Source: a virus. Taken from it: a stretch of 35,300 nt of DNA. The DNA lies in IMG/VR virus record IMGVR_UViG_3300032284_003091, positions 1 through 35,300 of that record; one strand, given 5' to 3'. The notes beneath the pieces were generated by a model. The model was not told where the DNA came from. It saw nothing but the letters and a program-made list of their open reading frames with translations, and ran no database searches. Positions 1-7,987 of the stretch are shown here, piece by piece. Position 1 is the first letter of the stretch. Each line of letters begins with the position of its first letter. Both the position numbers and the translations under genes were made by a program.

Positions 1-123
1 ATGAGCCCTAAGCAAAAGTCAGCATTTGAAAAGGCTGATAAGAAGATGGATGCAAAGAAGCCATCAGCTAAAGCAGATGTAAAGATGGACAAAGCTCTAG
101 CAAAGAAGATTAAGAAGAAGTAA
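1..123 (+). CDS. Lys-rich small protein, 40 aa (possibly 5'-partial)
   Basis: An open frame from an ATG at base 1 to a TAA at 121-123 encodes a very basic 40-residue peptide in which 15 residues are lysine; it ends in IKKK. It has no hydrophobic segment and no Cys. Because the window begins exactly at the ATG, its ribosome-binding site cannot be seen, and it could be the tail of a longer gene with this ATG internal. A strong terminator follows directly, so it is the last gene of an upstream, probably head-region, transcription unit. I do not recognise it; a nucleic-acid-binding role would only be a guess from its charge. Confidence 0.55.
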   Translation: MSPKQKSAFEKADKKMDAKKPSAKADVKMDKALAKKIKKK

Positions 124-129
124 TGACTT

Positions 130-151
130 AGCCCCCGAAAGGGGGCTTTTT
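130..151 (+). terminator. Rho-independent terminator
   Basis: The sequence AGCCCCC-GAAA-GGGGGCT forms a perfect 7-bp GC-rich stem with a GAAA tetraloop at 130-147 and runs straight into a T tract (147-151). It lies 6 bases after the stop of the Lys-rich gene and separates it from the neck/tail operon. Confidence 0.92.
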
Positions 152-166
152 CATTTATGATTGTAG

Positions 167-226
167 TGTTCCCATGCGGGGAACAAAGCTCTACCCTTGC
201 GTATATAACTGCTACTCCGATAGGAG
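167..226 (+). promoter_or_regulatory. Operon-head leader with two hairpins and a possible -10 box
   Basis: Between the terminator and the ATG at 235 there is an 83-base non-coding leader. It holds a 7-bp hairpin (TGTTCCC, loop ATGCG, GGGAACA, 167-185), a TATAAC box at 204-209 that could be a -10 element although I see no good -35, and a small hairpin CTCC-GATA-GGAG (215-226) whose right arm is the Shine-Dalgarno sequence of the next gene. A promoter is expected here because a terminator lies just upstream, but the exact element is uncertain. Confidence 0.3.
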
Positions 227-234
227 CATTTGCG

Positions 235-375
235 ATGGCCAACATCACAGGATCGTCTAGTCCTGATTTCAGTGAAGGTTTAATTGAAACTTTTCCTGAT
301 GCGAAGCGCACAGCGCTTGGGTATGCTGGAATTATCGCCGGTTATATATTTGCTAAGGGTAAGAAAAAGAAGTGA
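235..375 (+). CDS. Small unrecognised protein, 46 aa
   Basis: The frame is open from an ATG at 157, but I place the start at the ATG at 235 because AGGAG (222-226) sits 8 bases before it; the 157 ATG has no ribosome-binding site and lies against the terminator. The 46-residue product has a polar N-terminus, a short hydrophobic stretch (LGYAGIIAGYIFA) and a KGKKKK tail. That could be a weak membrane segment with a positive-inside end, or a buried helix. Its GTG/TGA overlap with the next gene shows it belongs to the neck/tail operon. I do not recognise the family. Confidence 0.55.
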   Translation: MANITGSSSPDFSEGLIETFPDAKRTALGYAGIIAGYIFAKGKKKK

Positions 376-686
376 AAAGCGATTTTGAAAAAAGAGCTCA
401 AGCTGTAGCTGAACGCCTTGCCGAAGAGCTAGATAGTCAACTTCACATATCTGCCGAATCCAAGGGTTGGACAGCACCTATCCACCTTGAAGCTAAAAAA
501 GGCAATTTAAATTTAGTTTATGATACAAATGACAAAGTAAATCTTTTTAACTCTGAGTATGGAAATCAAAATCAATCCCCAAACTCAGTAGTAAGACCAT
601 TTCTAAATGACTCAGAAACTTTAATTGCAGCTGAAATTGAATCAGAGGCTGTTGACTATTTGTTTGAGGTTGGGGTATTGCCATGA
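372..686 (+). CDS. Putative neck / head-tail completion protein, 104 aa
   Basis: The GTG start (372-374) overlaps the TGA of the previous gene, implying translational coupling. The product is a small soluble protein: residues 1-25 look like an amphipathic helix rich in Ala and Glu, then a mixed segment follows, then VRPFLNDSETLIAAEIESEA near the C-terminus. A small helical protein with a late PFL segment, just before the terminator-like and sheath genes, resembles HK97 gp10-type head-tail completion proteins. The assignment rests mainly on position and is inference. A minor virion protein of another kind is the alternative. Confidence 0.45.
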   Translation: MKSDFEKRAQAVAERLAEELDSQLHISAESKGWTAPIHLEAKKGNLNLVYDTNDKVNLFNSEYGNQNQSPNSVVRPFLNDSETLIAAEIESEAVDYLFEVGVLP

Positions 687-1321
687 GTCAAATGCCTCAG
701 TTAGAAAAATCATTTATTTTTAGAGAAGATGAAGCTCTTAAAAATCATCTACAGGGAATGACTGTAGCTGATCTAAAAGCCTCTACTCGTCCTGTAAAAG
801 TTTGGTACGGATACCCGGACGTTGAAGTAAAACAACAAGAGTACCCATATGTGGTTATTGAGCTTTACGATATCCAACCCTCTAGCGAACGTCAAAGTTC
901 TGGTTTTTGGATTGATGATACGTACCGTGGAACTGTTGCTGCTGTTGAAGGAGAAACTTATTCTTACTATGCACCGGTGACTTACGACCTTTTTTATCAA
1001 GTAAGCACATACGCACGTAACCCAAGACATGATCGTGCACTTATGTTTAAGGTGTTAAACGAAAAAGTACCAGGCAAGTACGGGCACTTAATAGTGCCAA
1101 GCGCAAACGGAGATGGAACCGTAGTTGCTCGCCATATGTTTCTCGAAGGGTTCACAAAACAAGACACCGTCGAGGATGGAAGGCGTTTATTTAGAAACGT
1201 CTTTTCAATTAGAGTAGTAAGCGAAATGACATTTGCTGAAGCTGCTCAAGCCACACCACAAGTTGAACAAATTAATATCCAAACACTTGGGAACATTCCT
1301 ACGGGCTACGAAACGGTTTAA
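683..1321 (+). CDS. Putative tail terminator / neck protein, 212 aa
   Basis: The ATG overlaps the stop of the preceding gene by 4 bases. The protein has alternating beta-like segments (YPYVVIELYDI, APVTYDLFYQVSTYARN, FRNVFSIRVVSEM). Its length and its position immediately upstream of the sheath gene match the tail-terminator or tail-completion protein of contractile-tailed phages, which caps the tail and joins it to the neck. I see no catalytic motif. The C-terminal 30 residues are Gln-rich and look flexible. The role is inferred from gene order. Confidence 0.5.
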   Translation: MSQMPQLEKSFIFREDEALKNHLQGMTVADLKASTRPVKVWYGYPDVEVKQQEYPYVVIELYDIQPSSERQSSGFWIDDTYRGTVAAVEGETYSYYAPVTYDLFYQVSTYARNPRHDRALMFKVLNEKVPGKYGHLIVPSANGDGTVVARHMFLEGFTKQDTVEDGRRLFRNVFSIRVVSEMTFAEAAQATPQVEQINIQTLGNIPTGYETV

Positions 1322-1351
1322 CCTAACAAAATCTACAAAGGAGACTAACTT

Positions 1352-2842
1352 ATGACTTCATACCTACGTCCTGGTGTGTTCGTTGAGGAAACCCTCAACC
1401 CACTTCCACCAGCTCTTGGTAGTAATGCACAGTCAGTGGCGGCTTTTATCGGTGTCATTGATCGTGGTCCTACTGCAGTTACTGCTGTAAGTTCATGGAA
1501 CCAATTTACAAATTTCTATGGAAACTACGGCGTTAACAATCTAGTACACCTTGCTGTACTTTTATTCTTTTCAAACGGTGGAGGAACTTGCTATATACGC
1601 CGTACAGTTGGTGCTGGAGCCGTAACAGCTTCACGTACGTTTAATGATCGTGCGGATAGCCCAGCTTCTACTCTACGCTTAAACGCAGCAAACGTTGGCG
1701 CTTGGGGTAACGGAATTAACGTAAGCATCCAAACATCTGTTTCTGGATCTAGCGTTGACCTAATTGTCTATCAGGGTGGAACAGCTTCTTCAAACATTGT
1801 TGAGCGTTTTACTGATCTCACAATGGGATCAACTGATGATCGTTATCTAATTAATGTAATTAACGCACAATCAAAATACCTATTTGCCGAAGATACATTG
1901 TCTGCTTCAACTGGTACTGATCGTCTTCCTGTTGTTGCTACTAACCAATATCTTGTTAGTGGAGCAGATGGAGCTACTGTAACTCAAACTACAGTTGCTT
2001 CCGATGTTTCAGCATTTGACGTTGTTCATAACTCTTTAATTCTAAATGCTCCAGATACTACTGAAGCAGGTGCAATTAATAGTCTTCTTGCTTACGCTGA
2101 AGATCGTGGAGATGTTTTTGTAATTATTGATCCAGCCAATGCTGCTGTAACTGCTCAACTAGCGACCGCCGCAACATACACGGCTTCATCTTATGGAGCT
2201 GTTTATCACCCAAAGGTTGTATTAAACGACCCAACAAGCACAATCACGGGAACAACACTTAACGTTTCTCCTGGAGGAGCTATTGCTGGTATCTACGCAA
2301 GCACCGACGCTTCTCGTGGAGTGTTTAAGGCACCGGCTGGTCTTGCTGCTCGTATTGCTGGAGCGGTGTCTGTTGCTCCTCATACAAACGCAGAACTTGA
2401 CTCAATGAACAGTGCATTAGTTCCTGTTAACGCAATTAATTACGTTACTGGTTCAGGCATTGTTGTTATGGGCGCTCGTACCCTAAAGGGTGGGGCAATT
2501 GATAAGTATGTACCTGTTCGTCGTACACTTATTTACCTACGTAAGTCATTGACAGAACTAACACAATTTGCTGTATTTGAGCCAAACAATGAGAAACTAT
2601 GGCGTCAAATTAACGCATCAATTGACGGATTCTTACGTGGTTTCTGGCGTGATGGTGGACTTCGTGGAACAACACCTGCTCAAGCTTTCTTTGTAAAGTG
2701 CGATGCGGACAATAATCCACAAAGCTCAATTGACAACGGATACGTTAATATTGAGGTAGGAGTTGCGTTGCAACGTCCTGCTGAATTTGTAGTAATCAAG
2801 ATCAGCCAGTTTGACGGTGGTTCCACCGTTACTGTGGCGTAA
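1352..2842 (+). CDS. Tail sheath protein, 496 aa
   Basis: The N-terminus TSYLRPGVFVEE is the hallmark opening of contractile tail sheath subunits, followed by AAFIGVIDRGP and a WNQFTNFYG segment, all typical of the family. The C-terminal third (VPVRRTLIYLRKSL, LWRQINASIDGFLRGFW, VNIEVGVALQRPAEFVVIKI) matches the conserved core domain that packs against the tube. The length is close to the usual 450-550 residues. AAAGGAG precedes the ATG at good spacing. The protein forms the outer contractile cylinder around the tube encoded by the next gene, and this is a secure call. Confidence 0.95.
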   Translation: MTSYLRPGVFVEETLNPLPPALGSNAQSVAAFIGVIDRGPTAVTAVSSWNQFTNFYGNYGVNNLVHLAVLLFFSNGGGTCYIRRTVGAGAVTASRTFNDRADSPASTLRLNAANVGAWGNGINVSIQTSVSGSSVDLIVYQGGTASSNIVERFTDLTMGSTDDRYLINVINAQSKYLFAEDTLSASTGTDRLPVVATNQYLVSGADGATVTQTTVASDVSAFDVVHNSLILNAPDTTEAGAINSLLAYAEDRGDVFVIIDPANAAVTAQLATAATYTASSYGAVYHPKVVLNDPTSTITGTTLNVSPGGAIAGIYASTDASRGVFKAPAGLAARIAGAVSVAPHTNAELDSMNSALVPVNAINYVTGSGIVVMGARTLKGGAIDKYVPVRRTLIYLRKSLTELTQFAVFEPNNEKLWRQINASIDGFLRGFWRDGGLRGTTPAQAFFVKCDADNNPQSSIDNGYVNIEVGVALQRPAEFVVIKISQFDGGSTVTVA

Positions 2843-2857
2843 AGGAGATAAATAAAA

Positions 2858-3460
2858 ATGTCAGAGAGCGTAATTAACCGCTTTTCAAGCGCAGCAACCG
2901 ATCCACTTCGTTCGTTTCGGTTCTATGTTGAGTTCCTTGCTCCATCAGGTGGCGGATCTACCAACTCTAATATCACAGGCTTTGCCGGTGGTTTTACTAA
3001 CGTAACAGGACTTGGAATCAACACTCAGTCAATTGCTTACCGTGAAGGCGGATACAACACTACTATTCACCAGATTCCGGGTATGACAACATTCAACCCA
3101 ATCTCGTTGAACCGTGGAGTTATCTTCGGAAATGCTCAAGCAATAAATTGGATGAAGTACCTATTTGCAGCAACTGCTGGGGATGGAATTAACTTAAGCG
3201 CAGCTAATACAGATTTTCGTGCTGACCTTAAGATCTACGTTCTAGACCACCCAAATGCTGCTGGATCAACAACATCTACAAGCACTGCTGGAGCTAACAA
3301 GCCACGTATGGGCTTCCAGGTTCACAATGCTTGGATTTCAACTCTGAACTATTCAGATTTGGATGCTGGCGGAAACAATATCATGATTGAAACAATTGGA
3401 CTCGTTCATGAAGGACTATCTGTATTCTTTACAGATGATAAGTTCAACCCACTAGCTTAA
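2858..3460 (+). CDS. Tail tube protein (T4 gp19-like), 200 aa
   Basis: DPLRSFRFYVEFL at the N-terminus, the central FTNVTGLGI, YREGG and HQIPGMTTFNPISLNRGV, and the C-terminal DLDAGGNNIMIETIGLVHEGL together form the pattern of T4 gp19-type tube proteins, which stack as hexamers to make the rigid inner tube. It lies 15 bases after the sheath gene, the normal sheath-then-tube order, with AAAGGAG before the ATG. The middle (residues about 128-145) is Thr/Ser/Ala-rich and probably a surface loop. Confidence 0.93.
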   Translation: MSESVINRFSSAATDPLRSFRFYVEFLAPSGGGSTNSNITGFAGGFTNVTGLGINTQSIAYREGGYNTTIHQIPGMTTFNPISLNRGVIFGNAQAINWMKYLFAATAGDGINLSAANTDFRADLKIYVLDHPNAAGSTTSTSTAGANKPRMGFQVHNAWISTLNYSDLDAGGNNIMIETIGLVHEGLSVFFTDDKFNPLA

Positions 3461-3483
3461 TAAAATAAAAAGGAGTATAAATC

Positions 3484-4278
3484 GTGTCAGAATTATTGTC
3501 AGATCCACAAATTATTGCACAAGCTGCTAAACAATTTGAAGAGGAGCCTGCGGTGGTTGTTACCACCCAGGCGCCCTCTGATACAGAAGTTTCTCTTCCT
3601 GGCGGTTTTATAAACCGTGAGGGAGCTCTTGTTAAATACGCAGAAGTGCGTGAGCTTAACGGTGCAGACGAAGAAACAATTGCTCGTTCTGGAAGTACTG
3701 GGCGTGCTCTATCAACAATGCTTCAGCGTGGTCTTGTTAGTTTAGGTATGGAACCAACGTCTAAAGAAGATCTAGACACTTTACTATCTGGTGACAGAGA
3801 CGCAATTCTTATTGGAATTCGTAAAGCTACTTTTGGTGCAACTATTGATTTTGACGTAACTTGCCAACACTGTAAAGCTACTGTTGTAACAACTATAGAT
3901 TTAGATAAAGATATCCCAGTAGAAACTCTTAAAGATCCTCTTGAAGATAGAAATTGGGTATATGAATCAAAACTAGGACCTGTTGGGGTAACGCTTCCAA
4001 CTGGATCAGTTCAAAGAAAATTATTAGAAAATTCAGACAAAACTGCTGCAGAACTTAATACAATTTTACTAGCTGGGTGCGTAGGATCAATTAATGGGGC
4101 TCCTTCTTTAGGAGCATCTTCGGTTCTTAAACTTAGTTGGAAAGATCGTGAAAAACTTGTTGAAGAAATTTTAAACCGTAACCCGGGCCCACGCCTTGGG
4201 GAGGTGAAAAAGGCATGCGAGGCATGCGGAGAGACTATGGATCTACCGTTGACCCTGGCTGCTTTGTTTCGAGTATAA
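3484..4278 (+). CDS. T4 gp26-like baseplate hub assembly / tail chaperone protein, 264 aa
   Basis: The start is GTG with AAAGGAG upstream. The protein has a disordered N-terminus, then a folded region, and two CxxC knuckles, CQHC in the middle and CEAC near the C-terminus, likely a zinc site. This architecture, sitting between the tube and tape-measure genes, is typical of the T4 gp26-like proteins of phages and phage-like injection systems, which help the hub assemble or act as tail chaperones. Its last codons overlap a second open frame (see next entry), suggesting a longer frameshift product of about 310 residues. The family assignment comes from pattern and context, without a search. Confidence 0.7.
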   Translation: MSELLSDPQIIAQAAKQFEEEPAVVVTTQAPSDTEVSLPGGFINREGALVKYAEVRELNGADEETIARSGSTGRALSTMLQRGLVSLGMEPTSKEDLDTLLSGDRDAILIGIRKATFGATIDFDVTCQHCKATVVTTIDLDKDIPVETLKDPLEDRNWVYESKLGPVGVTLPTGSVQRKLLENSDKTAAELNTILLAGCVGSINGAPSLGASSVLKLSWKDREKLVEEILNRNPGPRLGEVKKACEACGETMDLPLTLAALFRV

Positions 4279-4417
4279 ATACTCGGATTACGAACACTTA
4301 CTGGACCAATACGAACTACTAACTCGAGCATTTACTGGGTGGACGTTAAGCGACGTCCGATCTCTTTCATTTAGAGAACGTAAAAACTGGATCCAGCGTG
4401 CTGGAAGACGTAGGTAG
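4253..4417 (+). CDS. Frameshift extension of the gp26-like gene (DUF6760-like tail)
   Basis: The +1 frame is open from after a TGA at 4250-4252 to a TAG at 4415-4417, filling the entire gap before the tape measure. From 4271 it reads EYKYSDYEHLLDQYELL, then TRAFTGWTLSDVRSLSFRER, then KNWIQRAGRRR. The W-x-x-x-D-V-x-x-L-x-x-R-E-R-x-x-W pattern is the one seen in small proteins that follow gp26-like genes in contractile systems. No ATG, GTG or TTG lies in this frame before the conserved part and there is no ribosome-binding site. A UUU-C slip at 4267-4270, followed by CGA, would join frame 0 at Phe262 to this frame. I read it as a programmed +1 frameshift product. Confidence 0.65.
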   Translation, partial: PWLLCFEYKYSDYEHLLDQYELLTRAFTGWTLSDVRSLSFRERKNWIQRAGRRR

Positions 4418-4425
4418 GAGTAAAC

Positions 4426-6636
4426 ATGGGCATTGGCTCTTCAATGGGCATCGGGGGTTCTGGCGGCATATTTAGTCGCAAAACTGAGCTCGTTGCCGAC
4501 CTTACTTCTGCTTTTAGAACTCTTAACGCAGAACTTCAAAAAACTAGAGATCTTTCTGCCGAAATATCCCGTAATTTAAAAACCGCTCGTGGTGGCGGTG
4601 GAGATTTATTTGATACTTCAAGCCATTCCTCTGGAACAAAAGATCCGTCGCAAAATGACGGCTCTCAGGGCGGCGGAAGTAATATAAATAATGGTGGCTT
4701 TGGCCTATCCAATATTTTAAATTTTGCAGGAAAAGCTGTTAGTGCAGGTCTTCAAGCAATGCCAACATTGCAAAATTCTTTTGCTCAAAATCTTTCTGCA
4801 TCACAAGCTGGATTTAGATCAGGTGTAGCAGGTTTTAGCGGAAACTTGCAACAATCTTATCTTGCTAATAATGGAACTTTTGCTGGCGGTCAACAGGATG
4901 TGTATCAAGCTCAACGTTTGATGACAAACTACTCAATGCAAGGAACAAACGCACCCGTATTTCAAGCAAACGTTGCCGCAATGTCAAACCTTAGCCCCGG
5001 AATTACTGGTGAACAAGCTGTAAATGCTGTTCAATCTCTTAATAGCGGAAAAAGTGTAAATATGTTACGCATGATTGGCGTTAATATTCGTGGATCTAAC
5101 GGAATGATGCGTGATTTTAAAGATATTGCTAAAGACCTTTGGAATGTTTTAACACGTTCAACTGGCGGAAAAACTCCTACTAAGGATCAAATTAATTTTT
5201 CTTTACAACCAGGTAATTTTCTATACCGTTTAATGGACGCATATTTTGGTCAAGATCAAATTTTGCGTGATAGCGTTACAAATGAACTTTACCTTTTAGC
5301 TGGATCTGGCGGTTCCGCAGCCGGCGCTCCTATCACTAGGTCATTAACTCAATCTCAAGGTTTAAGCACAGCCGCAACAAACTCTCAAGCAAAATTAGTT
5401 GCGTCTCAACTTGGATCTACACAGGCTGCCGCACCCTTTGAGTTAAAAGGTTTGGAATCTGCTAATAGTGCTTTAACTACTTTAAACACCAAATTTTCAG
5501 AGCTGGTAAAACAATCAGCCGCTTTGCAAAAAATTCTTGAAGGTAAAGGGTTCTTAGACACAATGGCTCAAGCTGGTAATGGTTCTGGCGGGGGAATTAT
5601 GGGGGGCCTAACTAATTTTGGGGGAAGTTTTCTCGGAAGCTTACTTGGAGGAAAATCTGGTAGCGGTGCCCTTAAAAAAATGGGAAGCTGGTTTGCAAGT
5701 AAGGCCTCAAGTATTTTGCCTTCGATTGAAAAAGCTGGACTTACCGCTGCTGAAGTTAGTGCTGGAGCTTTAGAAGAAGGTGCTGGGGCTGCTTTATCTC
5801 CGTTTAGTGCTGGAACAAGCATAATTGCATCAACTGCTTTAACTGCAGGAACTATCGCTTTATTTGAAAAATGGAAAAATAGTAAAGGTAAAGGTGGTCA
5901 GGGAGGTGATGACACCTCAACTGTTATGCCGGGAATGTCACGTCCTCTTGCGGGAAACCCTCAAATTACAAGTCCTTTTGGTGTTGTTCGTTATTTAAAT
6001 ACAAACCAAGGACATAACGCAACTTATGGAAAACCGCATGGTGGAGTTGATTTTGGTGTTGCAGAAGGTACTCCGGTCTTTGCTGTTAAAGATGGAGAAC
6101 TTTCTTCTTTAACGGATCCAACTGGTTTTGGAACGTATGCTTCAATTCGTCAAAATGATGGAAAAACAAGTATCTACGGACATTTGTCTAGGGTTGGCGT
6201 GCCTTCTGGTCAAAACGTTAGGGCCGGAGACCTTATTGGATATAGTGGAAATACGGGAAATTCAACCGGTGCTCATTTACATTTTGAAATGCGGGATGGT
6301 GCAACAAAACTTGACCCACTTAATTATTTAGAGGGTGCAACTTCTGCCCCAGATAGTTCTGGTGGAGCAACCGCTCATCCAATTTATGGATCCTTAAAGG
6401 CGGAAACATCTAACGGAAGCATAAGCCTTGTAAAAGGTGGGGAGGGCGATACTGCCGCAACTGTTAATGGTGTTGTAAATAATAAAAATCTTGGTCATGC
6501 ATCATCTATAAATTATGGTGGGGTTAACATAACAATGAATTTTCCTGCTGGGACCTATAATAAAGAAGAAATTAAATCTGCAGTTCGTGAAGTAATAAGC
6601 TACGACAGTATAAGAAAGCATGCGGTGAGTCAATAA
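4426..6636 (+). CDS. Tape measure protein with M23 peptidase domain, 736 aa
   Basis: AGGAG at 4416-4420 precedes the ATG. The N-terminal half is low in sequence complexity, with Gly/Ser-rich stretches, helical segments (DLTSAFRTLNAELQ) and hydrophobic Gly-rich patches near residues 385-480, as in tape measures that fix tail length. Residues about 510-640 form an M23 (LytM-type) metallopeptidase domain: HGGVD gives His538 and Asp542, YGHL gives His586, and HLHFE gives His617 and His619. The zinc ligands and catalytic His all appear intact, so it probably cuts host peptidoglycan cross-links during DNA entry. It is followed by a short Gly-rich linker and a helical C-terminus. Confidence 0.92.
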   Translation: MGIGSSMGIGGSGGIFSRKTELVADLTSAFRTLNAELQKTRDLSAEISRNLKTARGGGGDLFDTSSHSSGTKDPSQNDGSQGGGSNINNGGFGLSNILNFAGKAVSAGLQAMPTLQNSFAQNLSASQAGFRSGVAGFSGNLQQSYLANNGTFAGGQQDVYQAQRLMTNYSMQGTNAPVFQANVAAMSNLSPGITGEQAVNAVQSLNSGKSVNMLRMIGVNIRGSNGMMRDFKDIAKDLWNVLTRSTGGKTPTKDQINFSLQPGNFLYRLMDAYFGQDQILRDSVTNELYLLAGSGGSAAGAPITRSLTQSQGLSTAATNSQAKLVASQLGSTQAAAPFELKGLESANSALTTLNTKFSELVKQSAALQKILEGKGFLDTMAQAGNGSGGGIMGGLTNFGGSFLGSLLGGKSGSGALKKMGSWFASKASSILPSIEKAGLTAAEVSAGALEEGAGAALSPFSAGTSIIASTALTAGTIALFEKWKNSKGKGGQGGDDTSTVMPGMSRPLAGNPQITSPFGVVRYLNTNQGHNATYGKPHGGVDFGVAEGTPVFAVKDGELSSLTDPTGFGTYASIRQNDGKTSIYGHLSRVGVPSGQNVRAGDLIGYSGNTGNSTGAHLHFEMRDGATKLDPLNYLEGATSAPDSSGGATAHPIYGSLKAETSNGSISLVKGGEGDTAATVNGVVNNKNLGHASSINYGGVNITMNFPAGTYNKEEIKSAVREVISYDSIRKHAVSQ

Positions 6637-7709
6637 TGGCTAATAAAACAAAAGGTTCGCCTTCACTTTATGACGTAGGTATTGCAAACCCTATTCATCA
6701 ACAAATTGTTCACGCAGAAACTCAACAAACGGCCGCAAAAATACAAAAACAAATTACATCTTTAAATAAAAAAGTTGGGGTTCAACAATCTTCCGGATCT
6801 GTTGTAAAACCAGGGGCTCAGGGTGGAGATAACACGCCAACACCTACTCAACCAGATGCCGATTATAAATGGAATTTACCTCCGCATGCCTGGAGTATGC
6901 CTGTGCGACCAGAAGCAATGGATGAGGTTGTTTCTGGTGATCCTATGCAAGATATGGAAAAATACCGTCGAGGCCGTATGTGGTGGTATGCAAGCAGCTT
7001 GTCAGATTTTTACACAGCAGCCGGAAAAGTAGACAAAAAATTGCTTTCTGCAAGAAAATTTGGATTTCAATTTATTTGGAACCCAGACACTTACAATACT
7101 AACGTTTCATTAAACATGGATGTAACTCCGAGTCCAATGGATGCTTTTAAAGGTCTTGCAATGGCACTTCCTAGCCAACAATCTATTACTTTTACTTTAA
7201 GAATTGATAGAACTAACGACTTTGCGGCCCTTAGAGGGCTGCTTGGAAGAAACTACAATTCTTTTAATATACCTTCAGCAAATGGGGGAGTTAGTACAGA
7301 TACTCCAGTTAGTGTTTTTACTGAAGCGGCAAAATATTATAAAACTAGTTTTTCTAAAGATATTACAGACCAAACGGTTATAGCAAAACAAATTAAAGAT
7401 TTAATGGAATTAGGAACTATATCTGATTTGGAATATTTATATAAAGCTGTTAATGGAGATAACTGGCATAACATATCTGGTCGTAGAACTTCTGACATTG
7501 GATTTTTATCAGCTACATTGCTTAGAATTGATTTAGGACCTGCTGCATATGTTGGGTATGTAAACAGTATGAACATAACCCATATGGCTTTTAGTCAAGA
7601 TATGACACCAATTAGAAGCGATGTTCAAATTACAATGAACCTAATGACTTCTGCAGGAATCGGTCAGGTTCAAAATGGTCAAAATAACCCGGCGGGAATA
7701 AATCCATGA
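6636..7709 (+). CDS. Tail / baseplate protein of unknown role, 357 aa
   Basis: The start overlaps the tape-measure stop by one base (TAATG). The N-terminal 60 residues are Gln- and Lys-rich and look helical. From residue about 78 comes a compact region with MWWYASSLSDFYTAAGKVDK, then FGFQFIWNPDTYNTNVSLNMDVTP and SITFTLRIDRTNDFAALRG, which are beta-rich. The C-terminal FSQDMTPIRSDVQITMNLM segment looks like the strand pair that tube-initiator and hub-associated proteins use to join a beta-barrel. Position between tape measure and LysM gene suggests a tube-initiator or baseplate-hub partner. I cannot name a family, and the role is inference. Confidence 0.6.
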   Translation: MANKTKGSPSLYDVGIANPIHQQIVHAETQQTAAKIQKQITSLNKKVGVQQSSGSVVKPGAQGGDNTPTPTQPDADYKWNLPPHAWSMPVRPEAMDEVVSGDPMQDMEKYRRGRMWWYASSLSDFYTAAGKVDKKLLSARKFGFQFIWNPDTYNTNVSLNMDVTPSPMDAFKGLAMALPSQQSITFTLRIDRTNDFAALRGLLGRNYNSFNIPSANGGVSTDTPVSVFTEAAKYYKTSFSKDITDQTVIAKQIKDLMELGTISDLEYLYKAVNGDNWHNISGRRTSDIGFLSATLLRIDLGPAAYVGYVNSMNITHMAFSQDMTPIRSDVQITMNLMTSAGIGQVQNGQNNPAGINP

Positions 7710-7987
7710 CAATTTATCAAGGATCTAGATATGAATATGCAACCGTTGATTTTTTTTCAACTGTTGCCGAAGGTAATGAAAATGCTGTTGTTTTTTACAA
7801 TAGTTATTTTTCACCAACTTTTTCATATACGGAACACACTTATATTGCTGGAGAACGCCTAGACTCTATTTCGCAAATACATTACGGTCGACCTGATCTT
7901 TGGTGGTTTATTATGGACTATAACCCTGAAATATCTGACCCGCAAAATATAAGACCCGGGACTGTTCTTAGGATTCCTAATGCTTAA
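7706..7987 (+). CDS. LysM / gp53-like baseplate protein, 93 aa
   Basis: ATG overlaps the previous TGA. Residues about 38-93 form one LysM-like fold: YIAGERLDSISQIHYGRPDL, then WWFIMDYNPEISDP, then RPGTVLRIP. The WW-x-I-x-x-x-N and PGT-x-L-x-IP signatures are those of the small LysM proteins found in all contractile systems (P2 gpX, Afp7, T4 gp53), which act as a tube or wedge initiator holding the hub to the sheath. The N-terminal third is Tyr/Phe-rich. No peptidoglycan-binding role is needed here. Confidence 0.85.
   Translation: MTIYQGSRYEYATVDFFSTVAEGNENAVVFYNSYFSPTFSYTEHTYIAGERLDSISQIHYGRPDLWWFIMDYNPEISDPQNIRPGTVLRIPNA

Noticed and set aside
2814-2829. Inverted repeat ACGGTGG-TT-CCACCGT at the end of the sheath gene
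   Set aside because: It lies within coding sequence for a Gly-Gly-Ser-Thr-Val tail, the loop is too short for a normal hairpin, and there is no T tract. I see no support for a terminator or regulatory site.
5568-5822. Long open frames on the - strand within tail genes, such as 5568-5822 and 9399-9641
   Set aside because: They are low-complexity mirror frames of Gly/Ser/Ala-rich coding regions, with no ribosome-binding site, and lie fully within well-supported + strand genes.
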